DNA of 64,000 nucleotides from CAWCWN01 sp963799245 (GCA_963799245.1 CAWCWN010000003.1:682001-746000); one strand, 5' to 3'; positions 36,169 to 45,728 are shown, numbered from the stretch's first letter. The notes: a model not told the origin generated them from the letters alone. Program-made: numbers and translations.

Positions 36169-37316
36169 TGAATGCAGTCGCAATTCTGGATTCGACGCTG
36201 CGTGAAGGCGAGCAGTTTGTGGGGGCCTTCTTCAAGCCTGAGCAGCGCCTTGTGATCGCACGCCTGCTGGACGCCTTTGGCGTCACATTGATTGAGATTC
36301 CCTCGCCTGCCAGCGCCCCGGGGGCGGCGGACACGGCGTGGGCATTATGTGAGCTTGGCCTGCGCGCGCACATCGTAGCTCATGTGCGCTGCGCCGAGGC
36401 TGATGTACAGGCCGCGCTGGAGACGCCTGTTTTCGGCCTGAATCTCTTCTATGGGACCTCGGCACAGCTGCGAACCTATAGCCACGGCCGCCGCGTCGAC
36501 CAGATACGCGCCGAAGCGGTACCGCTGATCCAGCACATCCGCGCCGCCGGCCGCTATGTGCGCTTCTCAGCCGAGGATACGTTTCGCAGTGATCTGGTCG
36601 ACCTGCTGAGCGTCTTTGATGTAGTTGTCGAGGCGGGCGTGCAGCGCATTGGCCTGCCGGACACCGTTGGTATAGCGACTCCGCGCCAGGTTGAACGGCT
36701 CGTGCGCATCTGCGCCGAGCGCTATCCCCACGTCGGTATCGAGTTTCATGGCCACAACGATACCGGCTCCGCGATTACCAATACCGTTGCGGCGCTGGAG
36801 GCCGGCGCGAATTGCCTTGACGTCAGCGTGCTGGGCATCGGCGAGCGCAACGGGATCGCTTCGCTCAGCGGCCTGATCGCGCAGCTCTATATACACCACC
36901 CCGAGCAACTGGCGGCCTACGACCTCACGCAACTGGCCCCGCTCGATCAATTCGTGGCGGAGTGCCTCAAGCTTACCATTCCCTTCAATATCCCCATTAC
37001 CGCTCCAGGAGCGTTTACACACCGGGCGGGCGTGCATACCAGTGCCGTGTTGCGAAACCCTCGCACCTATGAAGCGCTCGACCCGGGCGATTTCGGCCTG
37101 CTGCGCCAGGTTGATCTTGGCTCACGCCTCACAGGACGACATGCCGTCGGACATCGCGCCGCCGCACTTGGACTGGACCTCAGCGGAGACGAGGTCTGTC
37201 TGCTCACCCGGGCATTGAAAGAGCGGGCCGAACAGGGCTCGCTCACCCAGGAAGAGGTCGACGTCTTTATTCATACATGGCACCAGGAGAAAGGAAGTGT
37301 CACATGGGAACTTTAA
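36165..37316 (+). CDS. Homocitrate synthase
   Basis: A 383-residue DRE-TIM enzyme that condenses acetyl-CoA with 2-oxoglutarate, the first step of the aminoadipate route. The N-terminal ILDSTLREGEQFVGAFF is typical of homocitrate synthase rather than isopropylmalate synthase. Further motifs are FGLNLFYGTSAQLR, VRFSAEDTFRSDLVDLL, the metal-binding GIEFHGHNDTGSAI, LGIGERNGIASLSG and SRLTGRHAVGHRAAALGL, all close to the Thermus-type enzyme. Its ATG overlaps the stop of the upstream fusion gene (ATGATGA context). Feedback inhibition by lysine is known for this family. Confidence 0.95.
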   Translation: MMNAVAILDSTLREGEQFVGAFFKPEQRLVIARLLDAFGVTLIEIPSPASAPGAADTAWALCELGLRAHIVAHVRCAEADVQAALETPVFGLNLFYGTSAQLRTYSHGRRVDQIRAEAVPLIQHIRAAGRYVRFSAEDTFRSDLVDLLSVFDVVVEAGVQRIGLPDTVGIATPRQVERLVRICAERYPHVGIEFHGHNDTGSAITNTVAALEAGANCLDVSVLGIGERNGIASLSGLIAQLYIHHPEQLAAYDLTQLAPLDQFVAECLKLTIPFNIPITAPGAFTHRAGVHTSAVLRNPRTYEALDPGDFGLLRQVDLGSRLTGRHAVGHRAAALGLDLSGDEVCLLTRALKERAEQGSLTQEEVDVFIHTWHQEKGSVTWEL

Positions 37317-38560
37317 CCGAAGAAATCTTTAGCTTCAAGCTGGGCCGCGCGGTTGCGCAGGGTGAGACGGTCGTAGCGGATGTAGATCGCGTCATGAGCC
37401 ATGACACCACGACACCGCTGGCCATCCAGGCATTTCGCCAGTTGACGCAGGAGAGCGGCGGACGTGTCTTCGATGCGCGCAGGGCGCATATCGTCTTTGA
37501 TCATATCGTACCCGCGGCAACGATCGCGGCGGCAACGCTGCAGCGTGATATCCGCTCGTTCGCGCGTTCGCAGGATATCGACATTTTACAGGAGGGTATC
37601 TGTCACCAGGTAATGCCGGAGCGCGGGTACGTCATTCCTGGAGATATCATTGTCGGAGCTGATAGCCATACCTGTACCTATGGCGCGCTCGGCGCCTTCG
37701 CCACGGGTATGGGCTCCACCGATATCGGGGTCGCCTACGCCACAGGCAAGACCTGGTTCCGTGTCCCGCCGACGATCAATATCCGCATAACGGGGACGCT
37801 CCCCAGCGGGGTCTATAGCAAGGACGTAACCTTCGAAATGGTGCGCAGGATAGGCGTTGATGGCGCCAACTACCGCGCCATTGAGTACAGCGGTGAGCTG
37901 GTCGAACGGATGACGGTCAGCGAGCGCTTCACCCTCTGCAATATGGCGATTGAAATGGGCGGCAAGGCGGGGCTCGTCGCGCCTGATGCCACCACCCGGG
38001 CGTGGCTGCGAGGACGTACTGAACGCGACTATCCAGAGCTGGCGCCGCGCCAGCCACGCTACGAACACGTTGTAGAAATCGACGCCTCACACCTCCAGCC
38101 GCTGATCGCCTGCCCGCCGGACGTCAATAACGTCGTTGCGCTTGAGCAGGTTGAACATATCCAGATCGACCAGGTGTTTCTGGGCACCTGTACGAACGGG
38201 CGCCTGGATGACCTGGCCATCGCCGCCGGTATTATGCAGGGCAAAACGCTCCATCCGCAGATACGCATGGTGGTCGTGCCGGCTTCACGCGAGATTTACC
38301 TGGAGGCAATGCGCCTCGGCTACCTGGATACGTTTGTTCGCGCCGGCGCCTCCGTGGGAACGCCAGGCTGCGGCCCCTGCATCGGACGCCACTATGGCGT
38401 CCTGGCACCCGGTGAGCGCGCCCTCACAACAATGAACCGCAACTTTACGGGTCGCATGGGCGATGCCAGCGCTGAAATTTACCTCGGCAGCCCGGCCACC
38501 GCTGCGGCCACAGCGCTGACTGGCAGGATCACCGATCCGCGCAATTTCTTGCAACAGTGA
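37304..38560 (+). CDS. lysT: Homoaconitase large subunit
   Basis: A 418-residue aconitase-family subunit that, with the next gene product, converts homocitrate to homoisocitrate. The 4Fe-4S ligands are visible: one Cys in GADSHTCTYGALGA and two in TPGCGPCIGRHYG. HIVFDHIVPAATI, FATGMGSTDIGVAYATGKTW and LGTCTNGRLDDLAIAAGI are also present. It overlaps the homocitrate synthase gene by 13 bases, and AAGGAAG precedes ATG 37304. Isopropylmalate isomerase is the close relative; the operon context decides for homoaconitase. Confidence 0.93.
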   Translation: MGTLTEEIFSFKLGRAVAQGETVVADVDRVMSHDTTTPLAIQAFRQLTQESGGRVFDARRAHIVFDHIVPAATIAAATLQRDIRSFARSQDIDILQEGICHQVMPERGYVIPGDIIVGADSHTCTYGALGAFATGMGSTDIGVAYATGKTWFRVPPTINIRITGTLPSGVYSKDVTFEMVRRIGVDGANYRAIEYSGELVERMTVSERFTLCNMAIEMGGKAGLVAPDATTRAWLRGRTERDYPELAPRQPRYEHVVEIDASHLQPLIACPPDVNNVVALEQVEHIQIDQVFLGTCTNGRLDDLAIAAGIMQGKTLHPQIRMVVVPASREIYLEAMRLGYLDTFVRAGASVGTPGCGPCIGRHYGVLAPGERALTTMNRNFTGRMGDASAEIYLGSPATAAATALTGRITDPRNFLQQ

Positions 38561-38578
38561 AGAAAGGGAAAAATAACG

Positions 38579-39067
38579 ATGAGCCGTATCTGGATGCTTG
38601 GCGATAACGTCAATACCGATGTAATCATTCCTGGCCGCTATAATGTCACAACCGACCGCGCTCAACTGGCTCACTACTGTCTCTGTGAAGTACTGCCGGA
38701 ATTTGCTCAGCAGGTGCGGGCGGGAGACGTGGTGATGGCGGGCCATAACTTTGGCTGCGGTTCCTCACGCGAGCATGCTCCCGCCGCGCTGCAGGCCTGC
38801 GGCATCTCCGCAGTCATCGCGCGCAGTTTTGCGCGCATCTTCTACCGCAACGCGGTCAATATCGGCCTACCCGTCCTCGTCTGTGATGAGGCAGCGCCGG
38901 CCAGCGCTGACGGGCAGGAGATCGAGGTAGATTTTACGAGTGGCCTCATACGCAATCTGACCAGCGCGCAAACATTTGCCACCGAGCCGCTGAGCCCTTT
39001 TGTGGCGCGCATCGTGGCGGCGGGGGGCATCATCGCCTATATCCGCCAGGAGGGGACGCTGCGATGA
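38579..39067 (+). CDS. lysU: Homoaconitase small subunit
   Basis: A 162-residue swivelling domain subunit of the LeuD/homoaconitase type. It has MLGDNVNTDVIIPGRYNVTT, where the residues after NTD-IIP-R-Y help select the longer substrate. HNFGCGSSREHAPAALQACG and VIARSFARIFYRNAVNIGLP bind substrate carboxylates. It starts 18 bases after the large subunit, with GAAAGG before the ATG. Its stop forms an ATGA overlap with the original start of the dehydrogenase gene (39064). Confidence 0.94.
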   Translation: MSRIWMLGDNVNTDVIIPGRYNVTTDRAQLAHYCLCEVLPEFAQQVRAGDVVMAGHNFGCGSSREHAPAALQACGISAVIARSFARIFYRNAVNIGLPVLVCDEAAPASADGQEIEVDFTSGLIRNLTSAQTFATEPLSPFVARIVAAGGIIAYIRQEGTLR

Positions 39068-40168
39068 GTCCAAGCTGCTTTAACCGCCACCTGCCTCGTC
39101 AACCCCCCCCAGGTGTGCATCATCGCCGGAGATGACGCGGCCCCAGAAGTAATGCGCCCTACCGCTGAGATACTGCACAGGCTGGCCCCCGCCATCCGCT
39201 TCACGCAGGTCGCGAGTGGACGTGAGGCTGAAGCACAGTATGGCGAGGTATTCCCTCGCCATACCCGCGAGGCGATCGACGCTGCAGACTGCACGCTTTT
39301 TGGGGCGAGCGGCGGCCCCAGCAGACCGATCTTATGGTACCTCAGGTGGGGCAGAGAGACGTATGTGAATATCAGGCCTGTGCGCTGGTTTCCCGGCTAC
39401 CGCAGTCCTCTGCTTCACCCCGAAGCCATCGACTACGTGATTGTACGCGACAATCTGGAGGGCATGTATCCACCTCGCGAGGGCGACATTGCGGAACTAA
39501 GTGCGCTGCCCAGCAGCCGCAGCTGGTGGCAGGCCCCTCCCGTGCAGAAAACGGGAGGCTACTCTGTGCGCATTGCCACCGACGAGCAGATCCATCGCCT
39601 GGCCAGCGCGGCCTGCGAACTGGCGCGAGATCGTCAGGCGGCAGGTTACGCCGGCTGCGTGACCGTGGGAGCGAAGTATTCTCTATTACCACGCACCGAC
39701 GGCCGCCTGCGGTCAATCGTGGCGGAGACCGTTCGTAGCTATGCCGGCCTGAGCTACCAGGAATACCTCATCGATGACCTGGCGCGGCGCATGATCTCCG
39801 CGCCACAGGCGCTTGACGTGGTTGTGCTCTCCAATGAGCACGGGGATATCCTCGCCGATGTTGCCAGCGGCAGCATCGGCGGCCTTGGGCTGTCACCCAG
39901 CGCCTGTTATGGTGAGCGCTATGCATATTTTGAGCCCGTGCATGGATCTGCGCCCGACCTGGTGGGCCAGGAAAGCATCAATCCCACCGCCATGTTGCTC
40001 TCAGGCGCAATGATGCTCACATACCTCGGCTACCCCGCACAGGCCCGCCAGCTGGAGCAAGCCATCGCGGACACCTACAGGGAGAAGCATGCGTTGACCC
40101 GCGATCAGGGAGGGGAGGCAGGTACAGCGCAATTCGTGGAGGCGGTCAACACCCGCCTTGGGTATTAG
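39064..40168 (+). CDS. Homoisocitrate dehydrogenase, start frame broken by a C8 tract
   Basis: A beta-decarboxylating dehydrogenase that turns homoisocitrate into 2-oxoadipate with NAD. Motifs are VCIIAGDDAAPEVM, NIRPVRWFPGYRSPLL, IVRDNLEGMYPPREGDI, the catalytic Lys in VTVGAKYSLLP, SNEHGDILADVASG and YFEPVHGSAPDLVG. ATG 39064 overlaps the lysU stop and is the natural coupled start. It is in a different frame from the enzyme; removing one base from the C run at 39103-39110 joins them. As printed, translation in frame would have to begin at GTG 39113, which lacks a ribosome site. The cause may be a sequencing error or slipped-strand variation. Confidence 0.88.
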
Positions 40169-40365
40169 AGCAAAAGATGCTCAGCATTTAGTGTGAGCGC
40201 GCGCTCAGCCCAAAGAAAGAAGCCAAAATCACTCCCCCGCGCGATGCCTTGTTGTGCGCGAAAGATCTATACTGAACTCAGCTTGAATCTTCATGGTTAT
40301 GTTCACGGTTTCTCACGCACCGGGAGAAAACACTTCAGGGTATGTCACAAAGGGGAGATTTCGCC

Positions 40366-41523
40366 ATGCAAAATACCGAGCAAGATACCTCCGGCGCCTC
40401 TTCGTCTCCTGCTCGAGAGAGAAGACCTGCGGCGTCCAGACCATCCTCCTCGCGCTTGAACTCCGGGGCGATACTCCTCCTGGCCCTGGTCATAGCGGGC
40501 GTCTTTGCCACCGGCCTGTTTGCAGGCTGGCAATTTGCCAGCGCTCGTATGCAGCAGGTGCGAACGAATTCAGGCCCCTCCACCTCAACACTTAACAGCG
40601 CCACGAGCGACAAGCAGCGTGAAGCGATTATTGGCCGCATACGGCCCGCTGTGGTGGAGATACATGTCGTTACTGCACAGGGCAATGAAGAGGGCTCAGG
40701 CGTAATTATCGATACGCGGGGCTACATCATCACCAACTACCATATCATACAAAAGGCAACAATGCTCTATGCCGTGCTCTTTGACGGCAGGATCCTGCCG
40801 GCGCAGATTACCGGTACGGACCCGCCCGACGACCTGGCCGTGATACAGGTCAATTCAGCGCGAGCCAGCCTGCCAATCGCCCTGCTTGGAGACTCCTCAA
40901 AGCTCGAGCTTGGGCAGGCCGTCCTCGCCCTTGGTAGCCCGCTGGGCATCACTCAGAACGTCACATCGGGCATCATCAGCGCCTTGAATAGCAGCGTCTC
41001 TACCATTCCCGACGCCATCCAGACCGATGCCGCGATCAACCCCGGCAATAGTGGAGGCGCGCTGGTGGACCTGCAGGGCAACCTGGTAGGTCTACTCACC
41101 AGCGTGGCTGCCACTTCCCGGGCCGGGACCCCGACGACTGGCATGAGCTTCGCAATCCCCTCAAACCGGGTCGCGCTTATCGCGTCCCAGCTTATCGAGG
41201 CCGGCAAGATTACCAGTTCAGGCAGAGCTTCACTGGGCTTCAGGGGCAGCGACGTCGATGCCGCCCTCGCCGCGCAAAACGGCCTGGCTATCAGCAGTGG
41301 CGTATTCATCGTCGCTGTAGAGCCAGGCGGCCCGGTCGATCAGGCCGGGCTCAATCCGGGCGACGTCATCGTACAAATCGATGGTATTGCGACGCCAGAC
41401 AACTCCTCGCTCAACAACGTCTTGCTCAGTAGAAACCCGGGTGATACCGTCTCCATACGCATCTACCGCGGCGAGCGGCAGCTGCTGGTGAAGGTCAAGC
41501 TGGGAGAACTTCAGCTCACATAG
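40366..41523 (+). CDS. Membrane-anchored HtrA/DegP-type serine protease with PDZ domain (second copy)
   Basis: About 385 residues. A Ser/Pro/Arg-rich cytoplasmic head (~32 residues) precedes one membrane helix (about 33-54) and a short linker. The trypsin-like domain has His 126 (ITNYHII), Asp 156 (PDDLAVI) and Ser 229 (NPGNSGGALV), and one PDZ domain contains GPVDQAGLNPGDVIVQIDG. The His motif reads NYHII where NDHVV or NAHVV is usual. ATG 40366 has GGGGAG 8 bases upstream. It shares its layout and the FATGLFAGW-type membrane exit with the protease at 10893 but lacks that protein's long Tyr/Pro head. Confidence 0.95.
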   Translation: MQNTEQDTSGASSSPARERRPAASRPSSSRLNSGAILLLALVIAGVFATGLFAGWQFASARMQQVRTNSGPSTSTLNSATSDKQREAIIGRIRPAVVEIHVVTAQGNEEGSGVIIDTRGYIITNYHIIQKATMLYAVLFDGRILPAQITGTDPPDDLAVIQVNSARASLPIALLGDSSKLELGQAVLALGSPLGITQNVTSGIISALNSSVSTIPDAIQTDAAINPGNSGGALVDLQGNLVGLLTSVAATSRAGTPTTGMSFAIPSNRVALIASQLIEAGKITSSGRASLGFRGSDVDAALAAQNGLAISSGVFIVAVEPGGPVDQAGLNPGDVIVQIDGIATPDNSSLNNVLLSRNPGDTVSIRIYRGERQLLVKVKLGELQLT

Positions 41524-41560
41524 CGACGGTATGTCAACGTCGCCCCTCTCTGCTCTTAGC

Positions 41561-41608
41561 GTGGTGCCTGGTCAGAATGTGGCTGACCAGGCACCACACG
41601 TGTGTTTT
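41561..41608 (+). terminator. Intrinsic terminator after the second htrA-like gene
   Basis: A perfect 15-bp stem GTGGTGCCTGGTCAG pairs with its complement over a 7-base loop. ACGTGTGTTTT follows. It starts 38 bases after the stop codon. Confidence 0.8.
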
Positions 41609-41740
41609 CCTGGCGCAGGGGGTGCCCCTACCAGCACAGGGATCTATTGACAGGGATCGTCCAAACACTCAAAATAGAGTCAGCAGGACCCAGCGCGGCG
41701 TGTCCCTGCAAAAATGCTAGCTGGACAGGAAGAAGTTTGT

Positions 41741-42755
41741 ATGAAAATCGATGCTCAAGCGGTCGCTCTGACGCTAACGACGCCATTTCGTATCTCACGA
41801 AATATCCAATACACATCCCACAATGTTATCGTGCGCATCGAGCACGAGGGCTACAGCGGCTATGGTGAGGCCGCGCCCGACGAGTACTATGGTGAAAGCT
41901 CCGAGACCGTTTTGTCCTGCGTCACCATGTTCGCGAGCAACATCGGCGATGACCCCTTCATGCTCGAGGATATCGCGGAAAAGCTGGATAAAATGATCCA
42001 TCTCAATCCTTCAGCGAAGGCAGCCAGCGAAATGGCTCTCTATGACATCGTCGGCAAGATGCTCAATGTACCACTCTACAGGCTCCTGGGGCTAAACCCA
42101 GCTCGCGCCACGTATACGTCTTTTACCTTGGGCATCGATTCGCCCATCAACATGGCCAAGAAAGCCCTGGTGGCCCGCGACTACCCCATCCTCAAGGTAA
42201 AGCTCGGCACGAAACACGATATCGACATTATCAAGGCCATTCGTGATGTTTCGACAGCGGTTATCCGTGTCGATGCGAATAATGCCTGGACACCCAAAGA
42301 AGCCATTCGCAATATTCAGGCCTTGGCGCCCTACAATATCGAATTTGTGGAACAGCCCATAGCCGCTCATGATTACGCCGGGCTCAAGTTGATTTCGCGA
42401 CAATGTACCTCTCCCTATTCTGGCCGACGAGAGCTGCGTCACCGTCGCTGACATTCCTCGCCTGGTCGGATGCGTCGATGGCATTGTGATCAAGCTGATG
42501 AAATGCGGGGGCATCCGCCCCGCATTGAAGATGATCCATGTAGCGCGTGCCCATAATATGCAGGTCATGCTTGGATGTATGATCGAAAGCTCGGTGGCGA
42601 TTACAGCCGCGGCCCACCTGACGCCACTGGTCGACTACGCCGACCTCGATGGCAACCTGCTGATCAGCGACGACCCTTACACGGGCGTCGGCGTGGATAG
42701 AGGCAGACTGGTACTCCCCAATGGCCCTGGCCTCGGTGTGGCTCTCAGGGCATAA
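41741..42755 (+). pseudogene. Dipeptide epimerase (enolase superfamily), frameshifted
   Basis: Two frames together make a muconate-lactonising-type enzyme of about 338 residues similar to L-Ala-D/L-Glu epimerase. The first frame (to about 42400) has the N-terminal cap and the Lys-x-Lys acid/base motif ILKVKLG, the metal ligands in VIRVDANNAW and FVEQP. The second frame supplies LPILADES with the third metal ligand, the partner Lys in GIVIKLMKCGG and the C-terminal MIESSVAIT region. The break lies near 42395-42415. All catalytic residues survive, so the gene was recently active or the break is a sequencing error. ATG 41741 is preceded by GGAAGAAG. Confidence 0.85.
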
Positions 42756-42975
42756 ATGCCAGGCGCGCTCATACTAGGAGAGGCACCGCTGATCAGCAGG
42801 CCGCATAGGCAGTTTAGCTATGTAAGAGGTTTAAATACCGTTACTTTCCCCTTTGACGTTGTGAAAGGCTGAATGGTATCGTTGTTACATCCTCAAGCGT
42901 ACAATGCCAACAACCAACAGTAGGATTTATTATGGAGAAAGTAAGATCCTTCGCAGACGAGATTGAGGAACTCCT

Positions 42976-44910
42976 ATGAACAGCACTTCTACACCCTCTT
43001 TCAGCCAATACCGGGTTGCAGCAATTCAGTATGATTTAATACTGGGAGAGAAAGAGAAGAATATCAATGACCTTCTCCGTTTAGTGGAAGCAGCCGCCCA
43101 GCATGAAGCGCGCTTAATTGTGCTGCCGGAAATGGCCACAACAGGCTACTGCTGGGAATCACGCGCCGAGATCGCTCCTTATGTGGAAGCGATTCCTGGA
43201 CCAACTACCGAACGTTTCCAGGAGCTCGCGCGCAAATATGGCTGTTATATCGCCCTGAGCCTGCCCGAAATCGACCCTGCCACCAGAATCTACTACGACA
43301 GCATGGTCCTTATCGGGCCTGAAACCATCATCGGTACCTATCGTAAGATCCATTCCTATATATCAGAAGCGCGCTGGGCGCGTGACGGTGACCTGGGCAT
43401 GCCTGTCTGGGAGACGCCCCTGGGTCGTTTAGCCGGCCTGATCTGCATGGACGCCAAATACTTCGAAGCGGCGCGTATCCCCGCCCTGCGCCACGCGGAT
43501 GTATTGCTCTTTCCGACCAACTGGCTCGAGGAGAAATGCCCGAGCAGTAGCTGGATCGTACGCGCCTTCGAAAACGGGGTCTACTTTATCGCCGCCAATC
43601 GCTACGGGCGCGAACGCGGGGTACAGTTCAGCGGCGGCAGCTGCATCCTCAATCCTGATGGCAGCATCCAGGCCTACCTCGACAAGGGTGAAGGCATCAT
43701 CTACGGCGCAGTCGACCTCGCGGCCAGCCGGGCGAAAAACTGGGGCCCCTCCGCCGAGGAAGTGGATGGCGACCGCCTGGCGGATCGCCGGCCTGACGAG
43801 TATATCACCCTTACCCACAACACCTACCTGTGGGAGCCCCTGCGCTATCACGGCCTCTACGCTCTGGGTGAACTGCCGCCGGGACAGCTCTCCTGCGTTG
43901 GCTTGATTCAGACCAACCTGCAGGAACTCGGCGCGCGGAGCGCAGGCGATACCCTGCAGAGCCTGCGCAATATGGTCACCTCGCTCATGCACGACCATGC
44001 ACCGGCTCGACCCGATGTACTGGTCCTCCCCGAACTCATGCTGCCCGGCCCCGCGCCCGCGGGTACGCCTGATGACCTGATCGCGCACTTCCAGCAAGGC
44101 GCGATCGAGATACCCGGGGCCGCCAGCAACGCGCTCATTGAGCTGGCGCGAGAGTTTCAGGTCAGCCTGGTTCTGGGCATCGCAGAACGCGCTCCGAGCG
44201 GACCCCGCTACTACAACACCGTCCTGCTCATTGATCCTGAAGGCGTCTATGGCACATATCGCAAACTCCACCTCACAAAGCGCGATCGCCTATGGGCCAG
44301 TCCTGGCGACCTGGGCCTGCCCACCTTCGATACGCTCACGGGACGTATCGGCCTGGCCACAGGGTATGATATTCTCTTCCCGGAGTCGCTGCGCATCCTC
44401 GCGGGGAAAGGCGCAGACCTGGTCTGCGCTCCCGCCCTGCTCAATTTCCCCTCTCCCATCGGGCTGGAGCCGACGGAGATTCGCTACGATCGTCCTGTAG
44501 CCCCCGCGGAATATGACCCGGCGCATTACGTGATCTGGCGCATACGGGCGGCCGAGAATAACGTCTACCTGGCCCTGGCGAACTGGTGCGGCGCCTGGCA
44601 CAACGCCCGCGCCAACGGCAACAGCGGTATCTTTTCGCCGGCATGCGCAAACTATCCGTGGTCAGAGGTCATCGCCGACGAAGGCGAAGCCGCCCTGACG
44701 ATGATGACCATTGATACCCGCGAACAACGGACAGGCCGTCGTTCTTCCACCCACCCACTCACCTATGCGCCCGGCGATGTCGCCGGTTCACTGACGGGCG
44801 AACTGGCCTATGATATCCGCGATACTATTCCCGGCAACGTCGTGCGCGGTAAACCTTTACTGAGAAAACGCGTACCATTCTGGTACCTTGACCTGGTCAG
44901 ACAGGCATAG
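42976..44910 (+). CDS. Double nitrilase-family amidohydrolase, second site degenerate
   Basis: A 644-residue protein with two CN-hydrolase domains. Domain 1 (about 12-290) has the full triad: Glu 52 (LPEMATTGY), Lys 124 (YRKIHSY) and Cys 157 (GLICMDAKY). Domain 2 (about 305-600) keeps Glu 353 (LPELMLPG) and Lys 430 (YRKLHLT) but has Gly 463 in ATGYD where the nucleophile Cys belongs. It is probably not catalytic and may serve in assembly or regulation. Nitrilase-family enzymes hydrolyse nitriles, amides or carbamoyl groups; the substrate here is unknown. It lies between the epimerase and a dehydrogenase gene with short gaps. Confidence 0.9.
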   Translation: MNSTSTPSFSQYRVAAIQYDLILGEKEKNINDLLRLVEAAAQHEARLIVLPEMATTGYCWESRAEIAPYVEAIPGPTTERFQELARKYGCYIALSLPEIDPATRIYYDSMVLIGPETIIGTYRKIHSYISEARWARDGDLGMPVWETPLGRLAGLICMDAKYFEAARIPALRHADVLLFPTNWLEEKCPSSSWIVRAFENGVYFIAANRYGRERGVQFSGGSCILNPDGSIQAYLDKGEGIIYGAVDLAASRAKNWGPSAEEVDGDRLADRRPDEYITLTHNTYLWEPLRYHGLYALGELPPGQLSCVGLIQTNLQELGARSAGDTLQSLRNMVTSLMHDHAPARPDVLVLPELMLPGPAPAGTPDDLIAHFQQGAIEIPGAASNALIELAREFQVSLVLGIAERAPSGPRYYNTVLLIDPEGVYGTYRKLHLTKRDRLWASPGDLGLPTFDTLTGRIGLATGYDILFPESLRILAGKGADLVCAPALLNFPSPIGLEPTEIRYDRPVAPAEYDPAHYVIWRIRAAENNVYLALANWCGAWHNARANGNSGIFSPACANYPWSEVIADEGEAALTMMTIDTREQRTGRRSSTHPLTYAPGDVAGSLTGELAYDIRDTIPGNVVRGKPLLRKRVPFWYLDLVRQA

Positions 44911-44963
44911 TAATTAACCCTTCTGTTTAGCTTGATTGTTGCCACCAAGGAGATGGATGTGTT

Positions 44964-45728
44964 ATGAGATTAGCAGGCAAAGTAGCAATTATCACCGGAT
45001 CTGCCGGTGGAATGGGAAAGCTCGCCGCCCAGGTATTTGCGCGCGAGGGGGCGAGCATCGTCGTCACGGATATTGCCGTCAAAGAGGGAGAGGAGACGGT
45101 CCAGGCCGTGCGTGACGCGGGTGGCAAGGCCATCTTTGTCAGGGCCGACGTATCTAAAGAGGACGAAGTTCAACACATGGTCATGGCCAGCATCGAGGAA
45201 TTCGGCCACGTAGATGTCCTGTATAACAATGCCGGAATTATGCCTGGCGATGACGCGGGTGTGACAGACCTCAGCGAAGCCAGCTGGGACCACATCCTTG
45301 ACATCAACCTCAAGAGCGCCTTCCTCTGCTCCAAACACGCCGTCCCGCATATGCTCAAGCAGGGCAAGGGCTCAATCATCAATATAGCCTCCTTCGTCGC
45401 CTTCATGGGTTGTACCGTAGCCCAGGACGCCTACACCGCCTCTAAAGGCGGCATGCTTTCCCTGACTAAATCTTTCGCCGTGCAATATGGTCGCCACGGC
45501 GTTCGCTGCAATGCCATCTGCCCCGGACCTATCGAAACGCCGCTGCTGCGCGTGTTGTGGACAAGCGAAGACGCCCGCAACCTGCGCCTCAACCGCATTC
45601 CGCTCGGCCGTTTTGGCCAGGCGGAGGATATCGCGTACATGGCGCTCTACCTGGCCTCCGATGAGTCATCCTGGACGACCGGAGCCTGGTTGACAGTCGA
45701 CGGCGGCATTTCATCCAACTACTTCTAG
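44964..45728 (+). CDS. Short-chain dehydrogenase/reductase
   Basis: A 254-residue classical SDR. The NAD(P)-binding motif is TGSAGGMGKLAAQVF, the structural NNAG motif is VLYNNAGIMPG, and the catalytic Ser-Tyr-Lys set is found in NIASFVAF with Ser and AYTASKGG with Tyr-Lys, then the CPGPIETP loop. An Asp after the second strand (VVTDIA) suggests preference for NAD. It starts 53 bases after the nitrilase gene with AAGGAG upstream, so joint expression is likely. Substrate unknown. Confidence 0.92.
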   Translation: MRLAGKVAIITGSAGGMGKLAAQVFAREGASIVVTDIAVKEGEETVQAVRDAGGKAIFVRADVSKEDEVQHMVMASIEEFGHVDVLYNNAGIMPGDDAGVTDLSEASWDHILDINLKSAFLCSKHAVPHMLKQGKGSIINIASFVAFMGCTVAQDAYTASKGGMLSLTKSFAVQYGRHGVRCNAICPGPIETPLLRVLWTSEDARNLRLNRIPLGRFGQAEDIAYMALYLASDESSWTTGAWLTVDGGISSNYF

